Of a DNA stretch of 64,000 bases, positions 24,871 through 34,512 are shown one piece after another (the first letter of the stretch is position 1; each line of letters opens with the position of its first letter). This stretch comes from Dokdonia sp. Hel_I_53 (GTDB lineage Bacteria; Bacteroidota; Bacteroidia; Flavobacteriales; Flavobacteriaceae): positions 811,001 through 875,000 of the forward strand of contig NZ_VISL01000001.1 of the NCBI RefSeq assembly GCF_007827465.1. Direction: 5' to 3'. Position numbers and translations under genes: made by a program. Below the pieces are notes generated by a model. That model was not told the origin of the DNA and ran no database searches. It saw only the letters and a program-made list of their open reading frames with translations.

Positions 24871-26598
24871 ATGATACATCACGATCCCGTAATTCTTGAA
24901 AAAGCTAACACTTGGCTTACAGATACATTTGATGAGAAAACAAAAAATACCATCAAAGAACTTATTGCACATAATCCAGAAGAGCTTGCAGATAGCTTTT
25001 ATAAAAATCTAGAATTTGGTACGGGTGGAATGAGAGGTGTTATGGGTGTAGGCACCAATCGCATTAATAAATACACTTTAGGAAAAAATACTCAAGGACT
25101 TTCTGATTATCTTAAACAACAATTTTTTGGAAAGGCGATTAAAGTTGCGATTGCATACGATTGTCGCCATAATAGCAAAGAGCTGGCACAAGTAGTTGCA
25201 GATGTATTTTCAGCTAATGGGATTCAGGTTTATCTGTTTTCTGACCTCCGTCCTACTCCAGAATTAAGCTTTGCAGTGCGTCATTTAGAATGCCAGTGTG
25301 GCATTGTACTTACTGCCAGCCACAATCCACCAGAGTATAATGGATACAAAGTCTATTGGGAAGATGGCGGACAATTAGTACCACCTCAAGACGAAGAAAT
25401 AATTGATGTCATAGAATCTTTAAATTTTAGTGATATCAAATTTGATGGAAATGACTCATTAATAGATCTTATTGACAGCGAAGTAGATCAAGCATTTATA
25501 GATGCGAGTGTCGCAAATGTATCTTTCGGTTTATCAAACAAGCAGAAAGAAGACCTTTCTATCGTTTTTACATCATTACATGGCACTTCGATCACTCTGG
25601 TGCCAGATACGCTAAAAAAAGCAGGGTATACAAACCTTCACATAGTTGAAGAACAAAAAGAACCTAATGGAGATTTTCCGACTGTAGTTTCTCCTAATCC
25701 AGAAGAAACTGCTGCTCTAAAAATGGCGTTAGAATTAGGAGAAAAAGTACACGCAGATATTGTAATAGGTACAGATCCAGATTGTGATAGACTGGGTGTA
25801 GCCGTACGAGGAGATGGTGGTAGACTCACTATTCTTAATGGTAATCAAACCATGATCTTAATGACAGATTATCTGGCAGCACGCTTTCGCGAAAGCGAAA
25901 ATCAGCACCCAGAACCTTTTGTGGGAAGTACTATTGTTTCCACTCCAATGATGGAAGAACTTGCAAGGTCTTACGATGTTGAGTGCAAAGTGGGACTTAC
26001 GGGCTTTAAGTGGATTGCAAAAATGATTGAAGATTATCCTTCACAGCATTTTATAGGAGGCGGTGAAGAGAGTTTTGGGTATATGGTAGGTGATTTTGTG
26101 CGGGATAAAGATGCTGTGACTGCTACCCTACTCGCCTGTACGATAGCTGCCGAAGCAAAATCAAACGGAAAAACACTTTTTGACGTTTTAAAAGAGCTAT
26201 ATCTAAAACATGGGTTTTATAAAGAATCCCTTATTTCGCTTGTTAAAAAAGGTCAGTCTGGTGCTCAAGAAATTAAGCAAATGCTTAAGGACTTACGTTC
26301 AAACCCTATGGAGGAAATTAATGGTAGTAAAGTTACTCGTATGGAAGATTACCAAACTTCTATCTCGAAGGATATTGCTACTGGCAAAGAAAGTACTATT
26401 GATGTTCCAAAATCTAATGTTCTTATTTTCTATACAGAAGATGGAAGTAAAATAGCTGCAAGACCAAGTGGTACAGAGCCTAAGGTTAAATTTTACATTA
26501 GTGTAAATACCCCTCTCAAATCACTAAGTGATTATGAAAAGGTTTCTAATTCATTAGACAAACGTATAGCTCAAATTAAAACAACTTTAGGAGTTTAA
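24871..26598 (+). CDS. Phosphoglucomutase/phosphomannomutase family (phosphosugar mutase)
   Basis: A 575-residue alpha-D-phosphohexomutase that moves phosphate between C1 and C6 of a hexose phosphate. All four signature loops are present: TASHNP with phosphoserine S150 (148-153), metal loop DPDCDRLG (about 307-314), sugar loop GGGEESFGY, and phosphate-binding [12 protein letters not shown] at the C-terminus. Length fits the Bacteroidota PGM/PMM type; glucose versus mannose specificity cannot be fixed by eye. The iterated palindrome at 25882-25897 encodes RFRES (338-342). It is followed 37 bp later by an ABC exporter. Confidence 0.95.
   Translation: MIHHDPVILEKANTWLTDTFDEKTKNTIKELIAHNPEELADSFYKNLEFGTGGMRGVMGVGTNRINKYTLGKNTQGLSDYLKQQFFGKAIKVAIAYDCRHNSKELAQVVADVFSANGIQVYLFSDLRPTPELSFAVRHLECQCGIVLTASHNPPEYNGYKVYWEDGGQLVPPQDEEIIDVIESLNFSDIKFDGNDSLIDLIDSEVDQAFIDASVANVSFGLSNKQKEDLSIVFTSLHGTSITLVPDTLKKAGYTNLHIVEEQKEPNGDFPTVVSPNPEETAALKMALELGEKVHADIVIGTDPDCDRLGVAVRGDGGRLTILNGNQTMILMTDYLAARFRESENQHPEPFVGSTIVSTPMMEELARSYDVECKVGLTGFKWIAKMIEDYPSQHFIGGGEESFGYMVGDFVRDKDAVTATLLACTIAAEAKSNGKTLFDVLKELYLKHGFYKESLISLVKKGQSGAQEIKQMLKDLRSNPMEEINGSKVTRMEDYQTSISKDIATGKESTIDVPKSNVLIFYTEDGSKIAARPSGTEPKVKFYISVNTPLKSLSDYEKVSNSLDKRIAQIKTTLGV
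25882..25897. repeat. Iterated palindrome copy 8 (perfect, in mutase gene)
   Basis: Perfect CGCTTTCGCGAAAGCG, read as RFRES. Confidence 0.95.
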
Positions 26599-26607
26599 AT
26601 AAATTAA

Positions 26608-26623
26608 AGATTTCGCGTAAGCG
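26608..26623. repeat. Degenerate palindrome copy (intergenic)
   Basis: TTTCGCGTAAGCG (26611-26623) keeps the TTTCGCG half and AAGCG arm, but one core base is changed (GAAAG to GTAAG). The truA copy at 40904 has the same change. Confidence 0.5.
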
Positions 26624-26635
26624 CGGAAACACTCT

Positions 26636-28459
26636 ATGGAATATTTTAAGAAGATTCTTTCTTACGCAATGCCTTACAAATTTTATGGTATTCTCAATAT
26701 CATCTGTAATGTATTCTATGCACTCTTTAGCACATTAGGCTTTGTAGCACTCATACCAATGCTACAAGTCCTTTTTGATAAAACTAAAATGGTCACTGCT
26801 AAACCTGAATGGGATGGTATTCTTAATGCTAAGGACTTTATGGAGAATTCCTTGGGTTACTATGTCACTGAAATTGCTAAAAATGACAAAGAACAAGCGC
26901 TTACTCTTATGATTGTTTTCATAATAAGCACCTTTTTACTTAAAAATCTTTTTGGTTATTTTGCTATGTATTTCATCACTTTCTTAAGAAACGGTGTCTT
27001 AAAAGATATCCGGAATGCGATGTATGCAAAAATTATTTTGCTACCTGTAGCCTACTTCACAGAAAAACGAAAAGGAGACACGATTGCTCGTGTTACCTCT
27101 GATGTTCAAGAAGTACAACATTCATTTTTAAGCATTCTAGAGCTTATTGTACGTGAACCTCTCACTATCATTTTTGCACTTACGGCAATGTTCTTGTTAA
27201 GTCCACAGCTAGCTGTATTTGTCCTTACATTTATACCTATAATGGGTTTTTTAATTTCTTTAGTAGGTAAACGACTTAAGAAAAAATCTGATCGTGTACA
27301 GCGTGAGCAAGGAGAACTGCTCTCTAAACTAGAAGAGACCTTAGGAGGCCTCAAGATTGTAAAAAGCTTTAATGCAGAACAAAGGTTTCAAAGAAGTTTT
27401 GAAAATAGTACAAAACGATACAATGACTTTGCAAATAGTCTCATGCAACGACAAGCTCTTGCCTCACCTATCAGTGAATTTTTAGGCATTGTCGTAATAG
27501 GTATTTTACTATGGTTTGGTGGTAATATGGTGCTCACGAAAGGAACTTTAGACGGCCCTACTTTTATTGCGTTTATGGGACTAGCCTATGGAATTCTCAC
27601 TCCTGCAAAAGCCTTTTCTAAAGCTAGTTATAGTGTAAAACGCGGTAATGCCTCTGCACAGCGAATTTTAGAAATTTTAGAGACAGATAATACTATTGCA
27701 GATAAAGAAACTACAATACCTGTGCATGGTTTTGAGAGTGCCATTGCGCTCTCTAATATCTCATTTAAGTATGAAGATCAATTAGTCCTTAAAAATTTTA
27801 ACCTCACCGTACCAAAAGGAAAAACCATAGCGCTAGTGGGTCAATCTGGCTCCGGAAAAAGCACAATTGCAAATTTATTAACCCGCTTTTATGATGTGGT
27901 CGATGGAACTATTACTCTTGATGGGGTTGATATTAGAGATATGTCATTAAATAATCTTAGAAAGAATATTGGTATTGTTACTCAGGACGCAATTCTTTTT
28001 AACGATACGTTGAGAAGCAATATGATTGTAGGAAAAGAAAATGCTACTGATGAAGAGATTATCGATGCTCTTAAGATTGCAAATGCTTGGGAATTTGTAA
28101 AGGAATTGCCTAACGGACTAGATACAAACATAGGCGACAGTGGTAATAAGCTAAGTGGAGGTCAAAAGCAACGCTTATCTATTGCTCGAGCGGTTTTAAA
28201 GAATCCGCCAATAATGATTTTAGATGAGGCAACCTCTGCACTAGATACCGAAAGTGAACGACTCGTACAGAAAGCTTTAGAAAACATGATGAAAAATAGA
28301 ACGTCTATTGTAATCGCACATAGACTTTCTACCATTCAAAATGCAGATACGATTGTTGTCATGCAAAGAGGGGAAATTGTAGAACAAGGAAGGCATCAAG
28401 AATTATTAGATAAAAAAGGTGTTTATCACAAATTGGTAGCCATGCAATCTTTTGAGTAA
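26636..28459 (+). CDS. MsbA-like ABC exporter (fused membrane and ATPase domains)
   Basis: A 607-residue half-transporter. The transmembrane domain has an N-terminal helix (about 15-35) and an ABC membrane core, with the coupling segment EEVQHSFLSILELIVREPLTI-like at about 155-178. The ATPase domain has Walker A GQSGSGKST (402-410), signature LSGGQKQR and a canonical Walker B/Glu ILDEATSALD, so both ATP sites of a homodimer would be active. Lipid A-core flipping is the usual role of MsbA, and neighbours (glycosyltransferase, sugar mutase) fit envelope synthesis, but the substrate is inferred. It converges with the next gene, with only 4 bp between stops. Confidence 0.93.
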   Translation: MEYFKKILSYAMPYKFYGILNIICNVFYALFSTLGFVALIPMLQVLFDKTKMVTAKPEWDGILNAKDFMENSLGYYVTEIAKNDKEQALTLMIVFIISTFLLKNLFGYFAMYFITFLRNGVLKDIRNAMYAKIILLPVAYFTEKRKGDTIARVTSDVQEVQHSFLSILELIVREPLTIIFALTAMFLLSPQLAVFVLTFIPIMGFLISLVGKRLKKKSDRVQREQGELLSKLEETLGGLKIVKSFNAEQRFQRSFENSTKRYNDFANSLMQRQALASPISEFLGIVVIGILLWFGGNMVLTKGTLDGPTFIAFMGLAYGILTPAKAFSKASYSVKRGNASAQRILEILETDNTIADKETTIPVHGFESAIALSNISFKYEDQLVLKNFNLTVPKGKTIALVGQSGSGKSTIANLLTRFYDVVDGTITLDGVDIRDMSLNNLRKNIGIVTQDAILFNDTLRSNMIVGKENATDEEIIDALKIANAWEFVKELPNGLDTNIGDSGNKLSGGQKQRLSIARAVLKNPPIMILDEATSALDTESERLVQKALENMMKNRTSIVIAHRLSTIQNADTIVVMQRGEIVEQGRHQELLDKKGVYHKLVAMQSFE

Positions 28460-28463
28460 ATGT

Positions 28464-29174
28464 TTAATCTTTAATGATAATAACACTTGCGGTTACGCCG
28501 GTTGCTAAATTCCAAATATTTGAAGAAATTACATTGCGCTTATCATCATACATAATAAATTGCGCTGTATTAGGCCCTGAGCTTCCTTGGTTCAGTGCGG
28601 TGATATCAATTTTATTGAAGCCTTTTTTTAGATCTATGTAAAAGCCTCTAAATTCTCCAGAAAGCCATACATTAGGATTTATGATCGTATCATTAATTGT
28701 AACACTTACCCGGTCTCCATCAACATATTGATGGTCTCGATATACAAAATTTACAAATTTAGATCCGCTACGGAACTCTCCGAGATTCTGATCCTTATAA
28801 AACTCTGGTGATAGCTCAACATCTTTCCTTTGAGTTACTGCATCTTTATTCATTTTTTTCTCTAATGCAGTATAGTCTTTTTTTGCAAAATCGTTTCCTT
28901 CTACAAAGCGTATCGTCCTTTTTTCTTTTGCCGTAAATGGGTCGGAAAGTTTCATTTTACTATCAAAAAATAAGGTCCCGGATTTTATTCTAGTATCTTG
29001 CTTTTTATAATCAAAGGGAGCGACTTGCACCTCTTGAGGCACTTTATTAATCTCTTTTCCTTTTATCTCAATAGAAGCACTTGGCAAGTCTACCTGTGCT
29101 ATAGCTTTAGGTAAACCCACAAATAATAAGAGTAAGTAAAATACGCCTAGGCGAAGTAAAATTTTAATTTTCAA
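28464..29174 (-). CDS. Secreted protein of unknown function
   Basis: A 236-residue protein with a signal peptide (about 1-26, LGVFYLLLLFVGLPKAIAQ, cleavage after AIAQ or before it). The middle is charged (about 75-130). The C-terminal half is beta-rich (VSVTINDTIINPNVWLSG; FYIDLKKGFNKIDITALNQGSSGPNTAQ; TGVTASVIIIKD), which looks like an Ig-like or jelly-roll periplasmic domain. I know of similar uncharacterised flavobacterial proteins but no function. It is transcribed towards the ABC exporter from a divergent promoter region that contains a perfect 20-bp palindrome. Confidence 0.75.
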   Translation of the reverse strand: MKIKILLRLGVFYLLLLFVGLPKAIAQVDLPSASIEIKGKEINKVPQEVQVAPFDYKKQDTRIKSGTLFFDSKMKLSDPFTAKEKRTIRFVEGNDFAKKDYTALEKKMNKDAVTQRKDVELSPEFYKDQNLGEFRSGSKFVNFVYRDHQYVDGDRVSVTINDTIINPNVWLSGEFRGFYIDLKKGFNKIDITALNQGSSGPNTAQFIMYDDKRNVISSNIWNLATGVTASVIIIKD

Positions 29175-29241
29175 TGGGGTTAATTTTCAAAAAATAGCTT
29201 TTAATAGATCTCATAAAACAGAAATCGTACCATAATTGATG

Positions 29242-29261
29242 TACGCTTTCGCGAAAGCGTA
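29242..29261. repeat. Iterated palindrome copy 9 (perfect 20-mer, intergenic)
   Basis: Full TACGCTTTCGCGAAAGCGTA in the divergent gap between the secreted protein gene and the VWA lipoprotein gene. Confidence 0.97.
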
Positions 29262-29407
29262 ATTACACTATACACCTTCTCATCAAATATAAAATATTTA
29301 TATCTCTTGGTTTGGACAGCAGAATAATAAAATAGGTTTAATCACTAGTTCAAAGAAATAAATCCTCATGGATTGCGTTCAAAAAATATCAATCTAAACG
29401 AAAAACT

Positions 29408-30463
29408 ATGAAACATTATTTAATATTAACTGTGCTTACGTTATGCACGCTGTTAACTTCCTGTAGTTCAAGAGATGATGACGGAGGAGGCTTGTATGGG
29501 ATTGACTGTCTCAATCTAGGAACCCAAGAACTTGATGTTACTATACAGGAATCATTTACGACTCTACCATCAAAAGTTTCTGTTTTCTTTAAAGTTAATG
29601 ATCAAAATGGAAATGCAGTGCCAGGGCTTACTCCCTCTAATTTTACAATTTTTGAAAAAGGGCGTAATGATGATTGTTACAATGAGATATCCAGCTCTGA
29701 GGCTTCTGGTACTATATCTCCAAACGCACAAATCTTTTCAAACAATACGTTTCTTGTATTAGATCTAAGCAACAGTGTTCTAAGTACCAGCCTTGATGAA
29801 CTCAAACAAGCATCAAGCAATTTTATATCTAATGTAATGCCAGCAATTCCTTCAGACTCTTTCAAAATGGGCATTTATTGGTTTGATGGAGAGGACGTAT
29901 TACACGAATTGCAGCCACTCACCACAAGCGCAACAACACTACAGCAAGCAATAGATGGTATAGATACTTCTATAAGTAATGATCCCTCTACAGATCTTTA
30001 TGGTGCGGTAATAAAAGCCACAGAAATTGCAGAAGGTGTATTAGATTCTTTTGATGATCAAGACTTATTTGCTGCTGCTTCTATTGTATTATTTACAGAT
30101 GGTACAGATCAAGCAGCCAGATATACAGAGGTACAAGCAATTGCTGCCGTTAATGAAGCTGATGAAGATTTAAGCTTTTTTACTATTGGACTTGGCTCTG
30201 AAATAGATGAGGATATTCTCTCTGATATTGGTCAAACAGGTAGCGCCTTTGCTACAAGTGCTCAAGATCTTGAAACTGTTTTTAATGATATATCAAATGG
30301 TGTTGCGGGACAAGCTAATAGTTTTTATCTATTTGAATATTGTAGCCCTAAGCGTGACGGAAGTGGCAATAATAACTTAGTTATACAAGTAGTGGATGGT
30401 GATAGAGATGGTGTTGTACAAACATCTTTTGATGCACAAGGGTTTACTGGCGGGTGTAACTAA
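29408..30463 (+). CDS. VWA-domain lipoprotein
   Basis: A 351-residue lipoprotein (lipobox LLTSC, C19, then an acidic Asp/Gly linker RDDDGGG). An N-terminal Ig-like stretch (about 40-90) precedes a von Willebrand A domain (about 113-300). The MIDAS motif DLSNS (119-123) is intact, with the matching Thr in STDLYGA and Asp in LFTDGTD, so metal-dependent ligand binding is expected. A C-terminal tail contains EYCSPKRDGSGNN. It probably faces the periplasm or the cell surface. It has no operon partner, so the ligand is unknown. Confidence 0.87.
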   Translation: MKHYLILTVLTLCTLLTSCSSRDDDGGGLYGIDCLNLGTQELDVTIQESFTTLPSKVSVFFKVNDQNGNAVPGLTPSNFTIFEKGRNDDCYNEISSSEASGTISPNAQIFSNNTFLVLDLSNSVLSTSLDELKQASSNFISNVMPAIPSDSFKMGIYWFDGEDVLHELQPLTTSATTLQQAIDGIDTSISNDPSTDLYGAVIKATEIAEGVLDSFDDQDLFAAASIVLFTDGTDQAARYTEVQAIAAVNEADEDLSFFTIGLGSEIDEDILSDIGQTGSAFATSAQDLETVFNDISNGVAGQANSFYLFEYCSPKRDGSGNNNLVIQVVDGDRDGVVQTSFDAQGFTGGCN

Positions 30464-30567
30464 GTTTTAAACATCACCTTAGAATTGCTTCCATTTCTAG
30501 AATGCAGTACTGTATATAGTCTTATAACCTTATTTTGGGTGCTTTTATCGAAGTGTGCAAATAGGTT

Positions 30568-30575
30568 TATATTTG
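30568..30575 (+). promoter_or_regulatory. Candidate -7 box, 4 nt before a start codon
   Basis: TATATTTG fits TAnnTTTG but ends only 4 nt before ATG 30580, suggesting a leaderless or near-leaderless mRNA. Confidence 0.35.
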
Positions 30576-30579
30576 TTGC

Positions 30580-31008
30580 ATGTATGTAAGCGATTCAAAT
30601 ATAAAACACACTTTAGAAGATGTTTACATATTAGACATTGGTACCTTTTATTTTTTTGAAAAATTTGTAATATCTGAGTTCAACGAAGGAGTTACAGTAA
30701 ACTGGGAGTCTGTACAAGAGATTTTGACTATAGCAGAATCTCACTATGGTGTAGATTCTAAATTGTTTTACATATCAAACCGAATTAATTCCTATTCTTT
30801 GTATCCGCAGGATTGGCTTAAATTTTTTAAAGTGAGAAATTATATTCATGCCCTTGCCATTGTTACGTATCGTCCTATTGAGAAGACGAATATTTTATTA
30901 GAGAAATTATTCTTTAAGAATAATATTAAAAAGTTTAATAGTCTTACACTTGCTATAGACTGGGCGATGGAAGCACAAAATTCTTATCAAAAAAAGTCAG
31001 TTACTTAA
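30580..31008 (+). CDS. Hypothetical protein (SpoIIAA/STAS-like size)
   Basis: A 142-residue soluble protein with alternating strands and helices (DVYILDIGTFYFFEKFVI; VNWESVQEILTIAESHYG; KLFYISNRINSYSLYPQDWLKF; NYIHALAIVTYR). The layout resembles the SpoIIAA/STAS-like small proteins common in flavobacteria, but no signature residue proves it. There is no signal peptide or membrane helix. A TAnnTTTG box ends 4 nt before its only N-terminal ATG. Its 3' end overlaps the convergent hexosaminidase gene by 8 bp. Confidence 0.6.
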   Translation: MYVSDSNIKHTLEDVYILDIGTFYFFEKFVISEFNEGVTVNWESVQEILTIAESHYGVDSKLFYISNRINSYSLYPQDWLKFFKVRNYIHALAIVTYRPIEKTNILLEKLFFKNNIKKFNSLTLAIDWAMEAQNSYQKKSVT

Positions 31009-32551
31009 AAACAGAATCAATTATAGGAGATCTGTAATAATTAATTCCTAAAACATCCATGCGACTATAGTGATTTTGCAGGCGTTTTTTATAATCAAGC
31101 CAACTTGCAGTATTCACATTGCTTTTGGACCAACCCAATTCTGCATGACCTATCACTCTAGGGAAAGCTAAATACTCTAAGTCACTAGTAGTTACAACTG
31201 TTTCTGACCACAAGGGAGATTCTATTCCAAGAATTTGAGATTCATGTGCTTTTGGAAATATAGTAGAAGGATTCCACAAATAAGCGCTATCTACTTCAAT
31301 TGTTCCAGCCCATGTAATGCCTATTTTTGATTCTTTGGAATACTTCATATCTAGGTAGGCATGCTTTGCAGGTGACAGGACAACCTTTGCTCCCTGTACT
31401 ATTCCCTGTCTGGTAATTTTTTCTGATGTCCAATGCTGTAAAATATACGTACTATCAACACCAGCGCTTTGAATATCTTCCCAACCCATTACCTTTTTAT
31501 CATATTTCGCCACGATACCAAAAGCCCTTTTTAGAAATATTTTATAATCTTTTAATGTAGTTGAGTGCGATTCATCACCTCCTAAGTGGATATATTTTCC
31601 TGGAGTCATCGCCGCAACTTCTCTTATTACATCATCAACAAAAGTATAGGTGATTTCTTTTTCTACACATAAACTACTAAATCCCACACGCATTTTTGTA
31701 TACATTTCTGGAGCTATATTAGTACAGTTAAGTTCTGCATATGAAGCTAGGGCGGCATTTGTATGGCCTGGCATGTCTATTTCTGGGATGACAGTGATAA
31801 ATCGAGATTTTGCATAGGAAACAATTTCCTTATAATCTTCTTGAGTATAAAAACCACCTATATCTCCACCTACTGCAGAGCTTCCTCCTATCTCAGTGAG
31901 TTTTGGCCAAGATTTTATTTCAATACGCCACCCTTGATCATCTGTTAAATGCAAATGAAGTGTGTTTATTTTATAAAATGCAATTTGATCTATAAGTCTT
32001 TTAACTTGAGCTACAGTAAAAAAATGCCTAGCAACATCAAGCATCATTCCTCGATATTCATATCTAGGGGCATCAATGATTTTGATACCAGGGACAGTTA
32101 AACTATCTAATTTATTCCCTGCTATTATAGCATTAGGAAGTAATTGTTTTATGGTTTGTAAACCACGGTAGAGTCCTTGTGGTTCTGATGCAGCTAGAGA
32201 AAGATGCATTTCATTTACATCTAAAACATAACCCTCTGGTGAGGATATACTATCATTTGAAACTAAATTAAATGACACCGTATTATCTTTAGTTTTAGAA
32301 TTTTTATCTAGGTTTAGTGGAAACGGTGTTGTTTTTAAGAGTTTCTTAAATTGAGAAATCACTTCCTTAGCTTTACCCTCACTGTTTGTTTGAAGTGTGG
32401 TTTCCTCGTCAAAAAGAAATCCATACGTTTGTTCCTGAACACTCTCTGGCTTAGGTATGAGAAATGTACTATTAAGATTTGTAATTACTAGTGGCTTTTC
32501 TTTTTTGCAGGAGACTAATACTAATGTTAACAGTATAAAAATGATTCTCAT
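31001..32551 (-). CDS. Beta-N-acetylhexosaminidase (GH20), lipoprotein
   Basis: A 516-residue exo-glycosidase removing terminal GlcNAc/GalNAc. The lipobox VLVSC (C15) predicts an envelope-anchored periplasmic or surface enzyme. An N-terminal GH20b domain (about 30-150) precedes the catalytic barrel, which contains RGMMLDVARHF (167-177), LHLTDDQGWR and the catalytic pair D326-E327 in HLGGDESHS. The likely role is chitin-oligosaccharide or glycan scavenging, or peptidoglycan-sugar recycling. No other sugar-use genes are adjacent. The RNA methyltransferase gene is 9 bp upstream on the same strand. Confidence 0.95.
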   Translation of the reverse strand: MRIIFILLTLVLVSCKKEKPLVITNLNSTFLIPKPESVQEQTYGFLFDEETTLQTNSEGKAKEVISQFKKLLKTTPFPLNLDKNSKTKDNTVSFNLVSNDSISSPEGYVLDVNEMHLSLAASEPQGLYRGLQTIKQLLPNAIIAGNKLDSLTVPGIKIIDAPRYEYRGMMLDVARHFFTVAQVKRLIDQIAFYKINTLHLHLTDDQGWRIEIKSWPKLTEIGGSSAVGGDIGGFYTQEDYKEIVSYAKSRFITVIPEIDMPGHTNAALASYAELNCTNIAPEMYTKMRVGFSSLCVEKEITYTFVDDVIREVAAMTPGKYIHLGGDESHSTTLKDYKIFLKRAFGIVAKYDKKVMGWEDIQSAGVDSTYILQHWTSEKITRQGIVQGAKVVLSPAKHAYLDMKYSKESKIGITWAGTIEVDSAYLWNPSTIFPKAHESQILGIESPLWSETVVTTSDLEYLAFPRVIGHAELGWSKSNVNTASWLDYKKRLQNHYSRMDVLGINYYRSPIIDSVFK

Positions 32552-32560
32552 ATTTTGTAA

Positions 32561-33769
32561 TTAATTAAGTTGATAATAACCACACTTAAGATAAGCTCCC
32601 TCTGGGAAAGTGATAGGATGATCTATATCGTGGTATGTTTTTTCTAATGTTTTAAAAGCTCTGCCAGCTTTTACAATATTCTGTTCTGATATATCAAAAA
32701 ATGTTTGTGAGGAGATACGAGATGAGCAAGAGGCTAATACAAGTAAGCCTCCTGTAGATGTTAATTTTGCCCCAAGCTGAGCTAACCTTGAATAACTATT
32801 TTTTGCTGTAGGAATCTCTTTTGCGCTCTTTGCAAAACTAGGAGGATCAATTACAACTATTTGATAGGTTTTACCTTCTTCTATCAACTGCTGGAGACCT
32901 ACAAAGGCATCTATTGCAATGGTTTTATGCTGTCCCTTATGTTTGTTGAGTTTCCCATTTTGAACCGCCACCTGTAGAGCCTGACTACTTATATCTAAAC
33001 TAGTAACCTCATTTGCTCCTCCTGCTAGTGCGTGTACAGAAAATCCACCTGCGTAACTAAAAACATCTAAAACCGTTATCCCTTGAGATAACAGACCTAC
33101 TTTCCTTCTGTTCTCTCTGTGGTCTAAAAAGTAACCTGTTTTATGACCGTAGATAACATTTGCAGAAAATCGTACTCCATGTTCTTTAAAAAATACAACT
33201 TCGTTTTTTAAATTTCCGTGAAGGACATCTCCATCTCTAAAATTATGGTCTTTTGATTTTGAAACATTGCGACTTAGTCGTAGGACCATTGTCTCAGTTT
33301 TTGATTTGTTTATTAAAAGAGGTAAAACAACTTCGAGATAGGGAAGCCAGATTGTACTATACAACTTTACTACTAGTATATTATCATATACATCTGCAAT
33401 AAGACCTGGAAAATTATCGTTTTCCCCATAAATAAGTCTATAGCTATTAGTATCTGTTTTTAATAATTGATTACGAAGTTTAAAGGCATTTTCGATTTTT
33501 AAGTGAAAAAAATCTTTATTAATTTGAGCAGGTGTATTACTTAAAATTTTAATTCTAATAGGTGACTCAGGGTCGTAAAGACCTATCGCAAATACCTTGT
33601 CCGTACGAGTATCAAAAAGAATAGCCAGATCTCCAGCTCTTCCGTCCTTACTTATTTTTAGTATACTATTTTCAAAAACCCAAGGGTGACCTTGTTTCAC
33701 AAGCTTTTCTGCTTTCGAGGTGAGTTTTATGGCAAGACGCTGTGTTTGTATTTTTGGTAATACGATCAT
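32561..33769 (-). CDS. Class I SAM-dependent 23S rRNA methyltransferase (RlmI-like)
   Basis: A 402-residue protein with an N-terminal PUA domain (about 10-80; KAEKLVKQGHPWVFENSI), a central linker, and a Rossmann methyltransferase domain. The SAM motif is VLDVFSYAGGFSVHALAGGA (about 231-250), and the catalytic NPPY-like motif is IDPPSFAKS. The RlmI/RlmK family methylates cytosine C5 in 23S rRNA; the exact base is an inference. It ends 9 bp before the hexosaminidase gene and likely shares a transcript with it, though the functions are unrelated. Confidence 0.88.
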   Translation of the reverse strand: MIVLPKIQTQRLAIKLTSKAEKLVKQGHPWVFENSILKISKDGRAGDLAILFDTRTDKVFAIGLYDPESPIRIKILSNTPAQINKDFFHLKIENAFKLRNQLLKTDTNSYRLIYGENDNFPGLIADVYDNILVVKLYSTIWLPYLEVVLPLLINKSKTETMVLRLSRNVSKSKDHNFRDGDVLHGNLKNEVVFFKEHGVRFSANVIYGHKTGYFLDHRENRRKVGLLSQGITVLDVFSYAGGFSVHALAGGANEVTSLDISSQALQVAVQNGKLNKHKGQHKTIAIDAFVGLQQLIEEGKTYQIVVIDPPSFAKSAKEIPTAKNSYSRLAQLGAKLTSTGGLLVLASCSSRISSQTFFDISEQNIVKAGRAFKTLEKTYHDIDHPITFPEGAYLKCGYYQLN

Positions 33770-33852
33770 TTGTAGCTTTACTTTCTATGAGCGAAGATAC
33801 TTCTTGAAATTAAGATGTGGGAGATACCACAAATAAATTGTAATTTTCCATT

Positions 33853-34470
33853 ATGAGAATTTATAGAACGCTTTTACTATTGATGATTGGAGCTACTTTT
33901 TTTGCTTTTCAAAGTGACCAAGAATCTCCACTCATTAACGTTGATCAATTTGCATCAGAATTTGCCTACGATGTCAGATATGCAACTGATGATAATTTTT
34001 TAAAACAGACGGTATATGACTGTGTACAGTGCCTACTGATTCCTGAAGTTGCAAAGGCCTTAGTAAGTGCTAATGATGAGTTTTGTGAGTTGGGTTATAA
34101 GATAAAATTATTTGATTGCTATAGACCTGTTTCTGTTCAAAAAAAAATGTGGGATATTTTTCCTAACCCAGGATATGTGGGTAACCCATATAAAAGTGGT
34201 TCCATACACAACCGAGGAGCTGCAATTGATATGACTATCGTAACACTTAAAGACTCCATACTTGATATGGGAAGTGATTATGACCATTTTGGAAAAGAGG
34301 CGCATATAGATCATCCTCATAACGAAACAATTGTTGCTAACAGAAAGTTATTATGGTCGATTATGAAAAAACATGGCTTCTCACCTATTCGTACAGAATG
34401 GTGGCATTTTAATTATGATGAAAAAAATTATGGTTTAAAAGTATTGGACTTGGATTTTGATTGTGAGTAA
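33853..34470 (+). CDS. D-Ala-D-Ala dipeptidase family (M15D, VanX/DdpX-like)
   Basis: A 205-residue secreted or membrane-anchored protein (signal-like residues 1-19). The M15 zinc-peptidase residues are intact: S117-x-H119-x6-D126 in SGSIHNRGAAIDM, E182 and H185 in TEWWHF, and the substrate Arg in CYRPVSVQ. Enzymes of this family cleave D-alanyl-D-alanine in envelope-peptide recycling. VanX in glycopeptide resistance is a specialised relative, and there are no vanHAS genes here, so resistance is not suggested. It stands alone between convergent and divergent neighbours. Confidence 0.92.
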   Translation: MRIYRTLLLLMIGATFFAFQSDQESPLINVDQFASEFAYDVRYATDDNFLKQTVYDCVQCLLIPEVAKALVSANDEFCELGYKIKLFDCYRPVSVQKKMWDIFPNPGYVGNPYKSGSIHNRGAAIDMTIVTLKDSILDMGSDYDHFGKEAHIDHPHNETIVANRKLLWSIMKKHGFSPIRTEWWHFNYDEKNYGLKVLDLDFDCE

Positions 34471-34512
34471 TATCTAAAGATTAGTTTTTAAATATCTCAT
34501 TTTTTAGAGGAC

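Noticed and set aside
33853..34470. VanX-like dipeptidase as a sign of glycopeptide resistance
   Set aside because: There is no vanH, vanA-type ligase or vanRS nearby, and the signal peptide and isolation fit a general M15D envelope enzyme.
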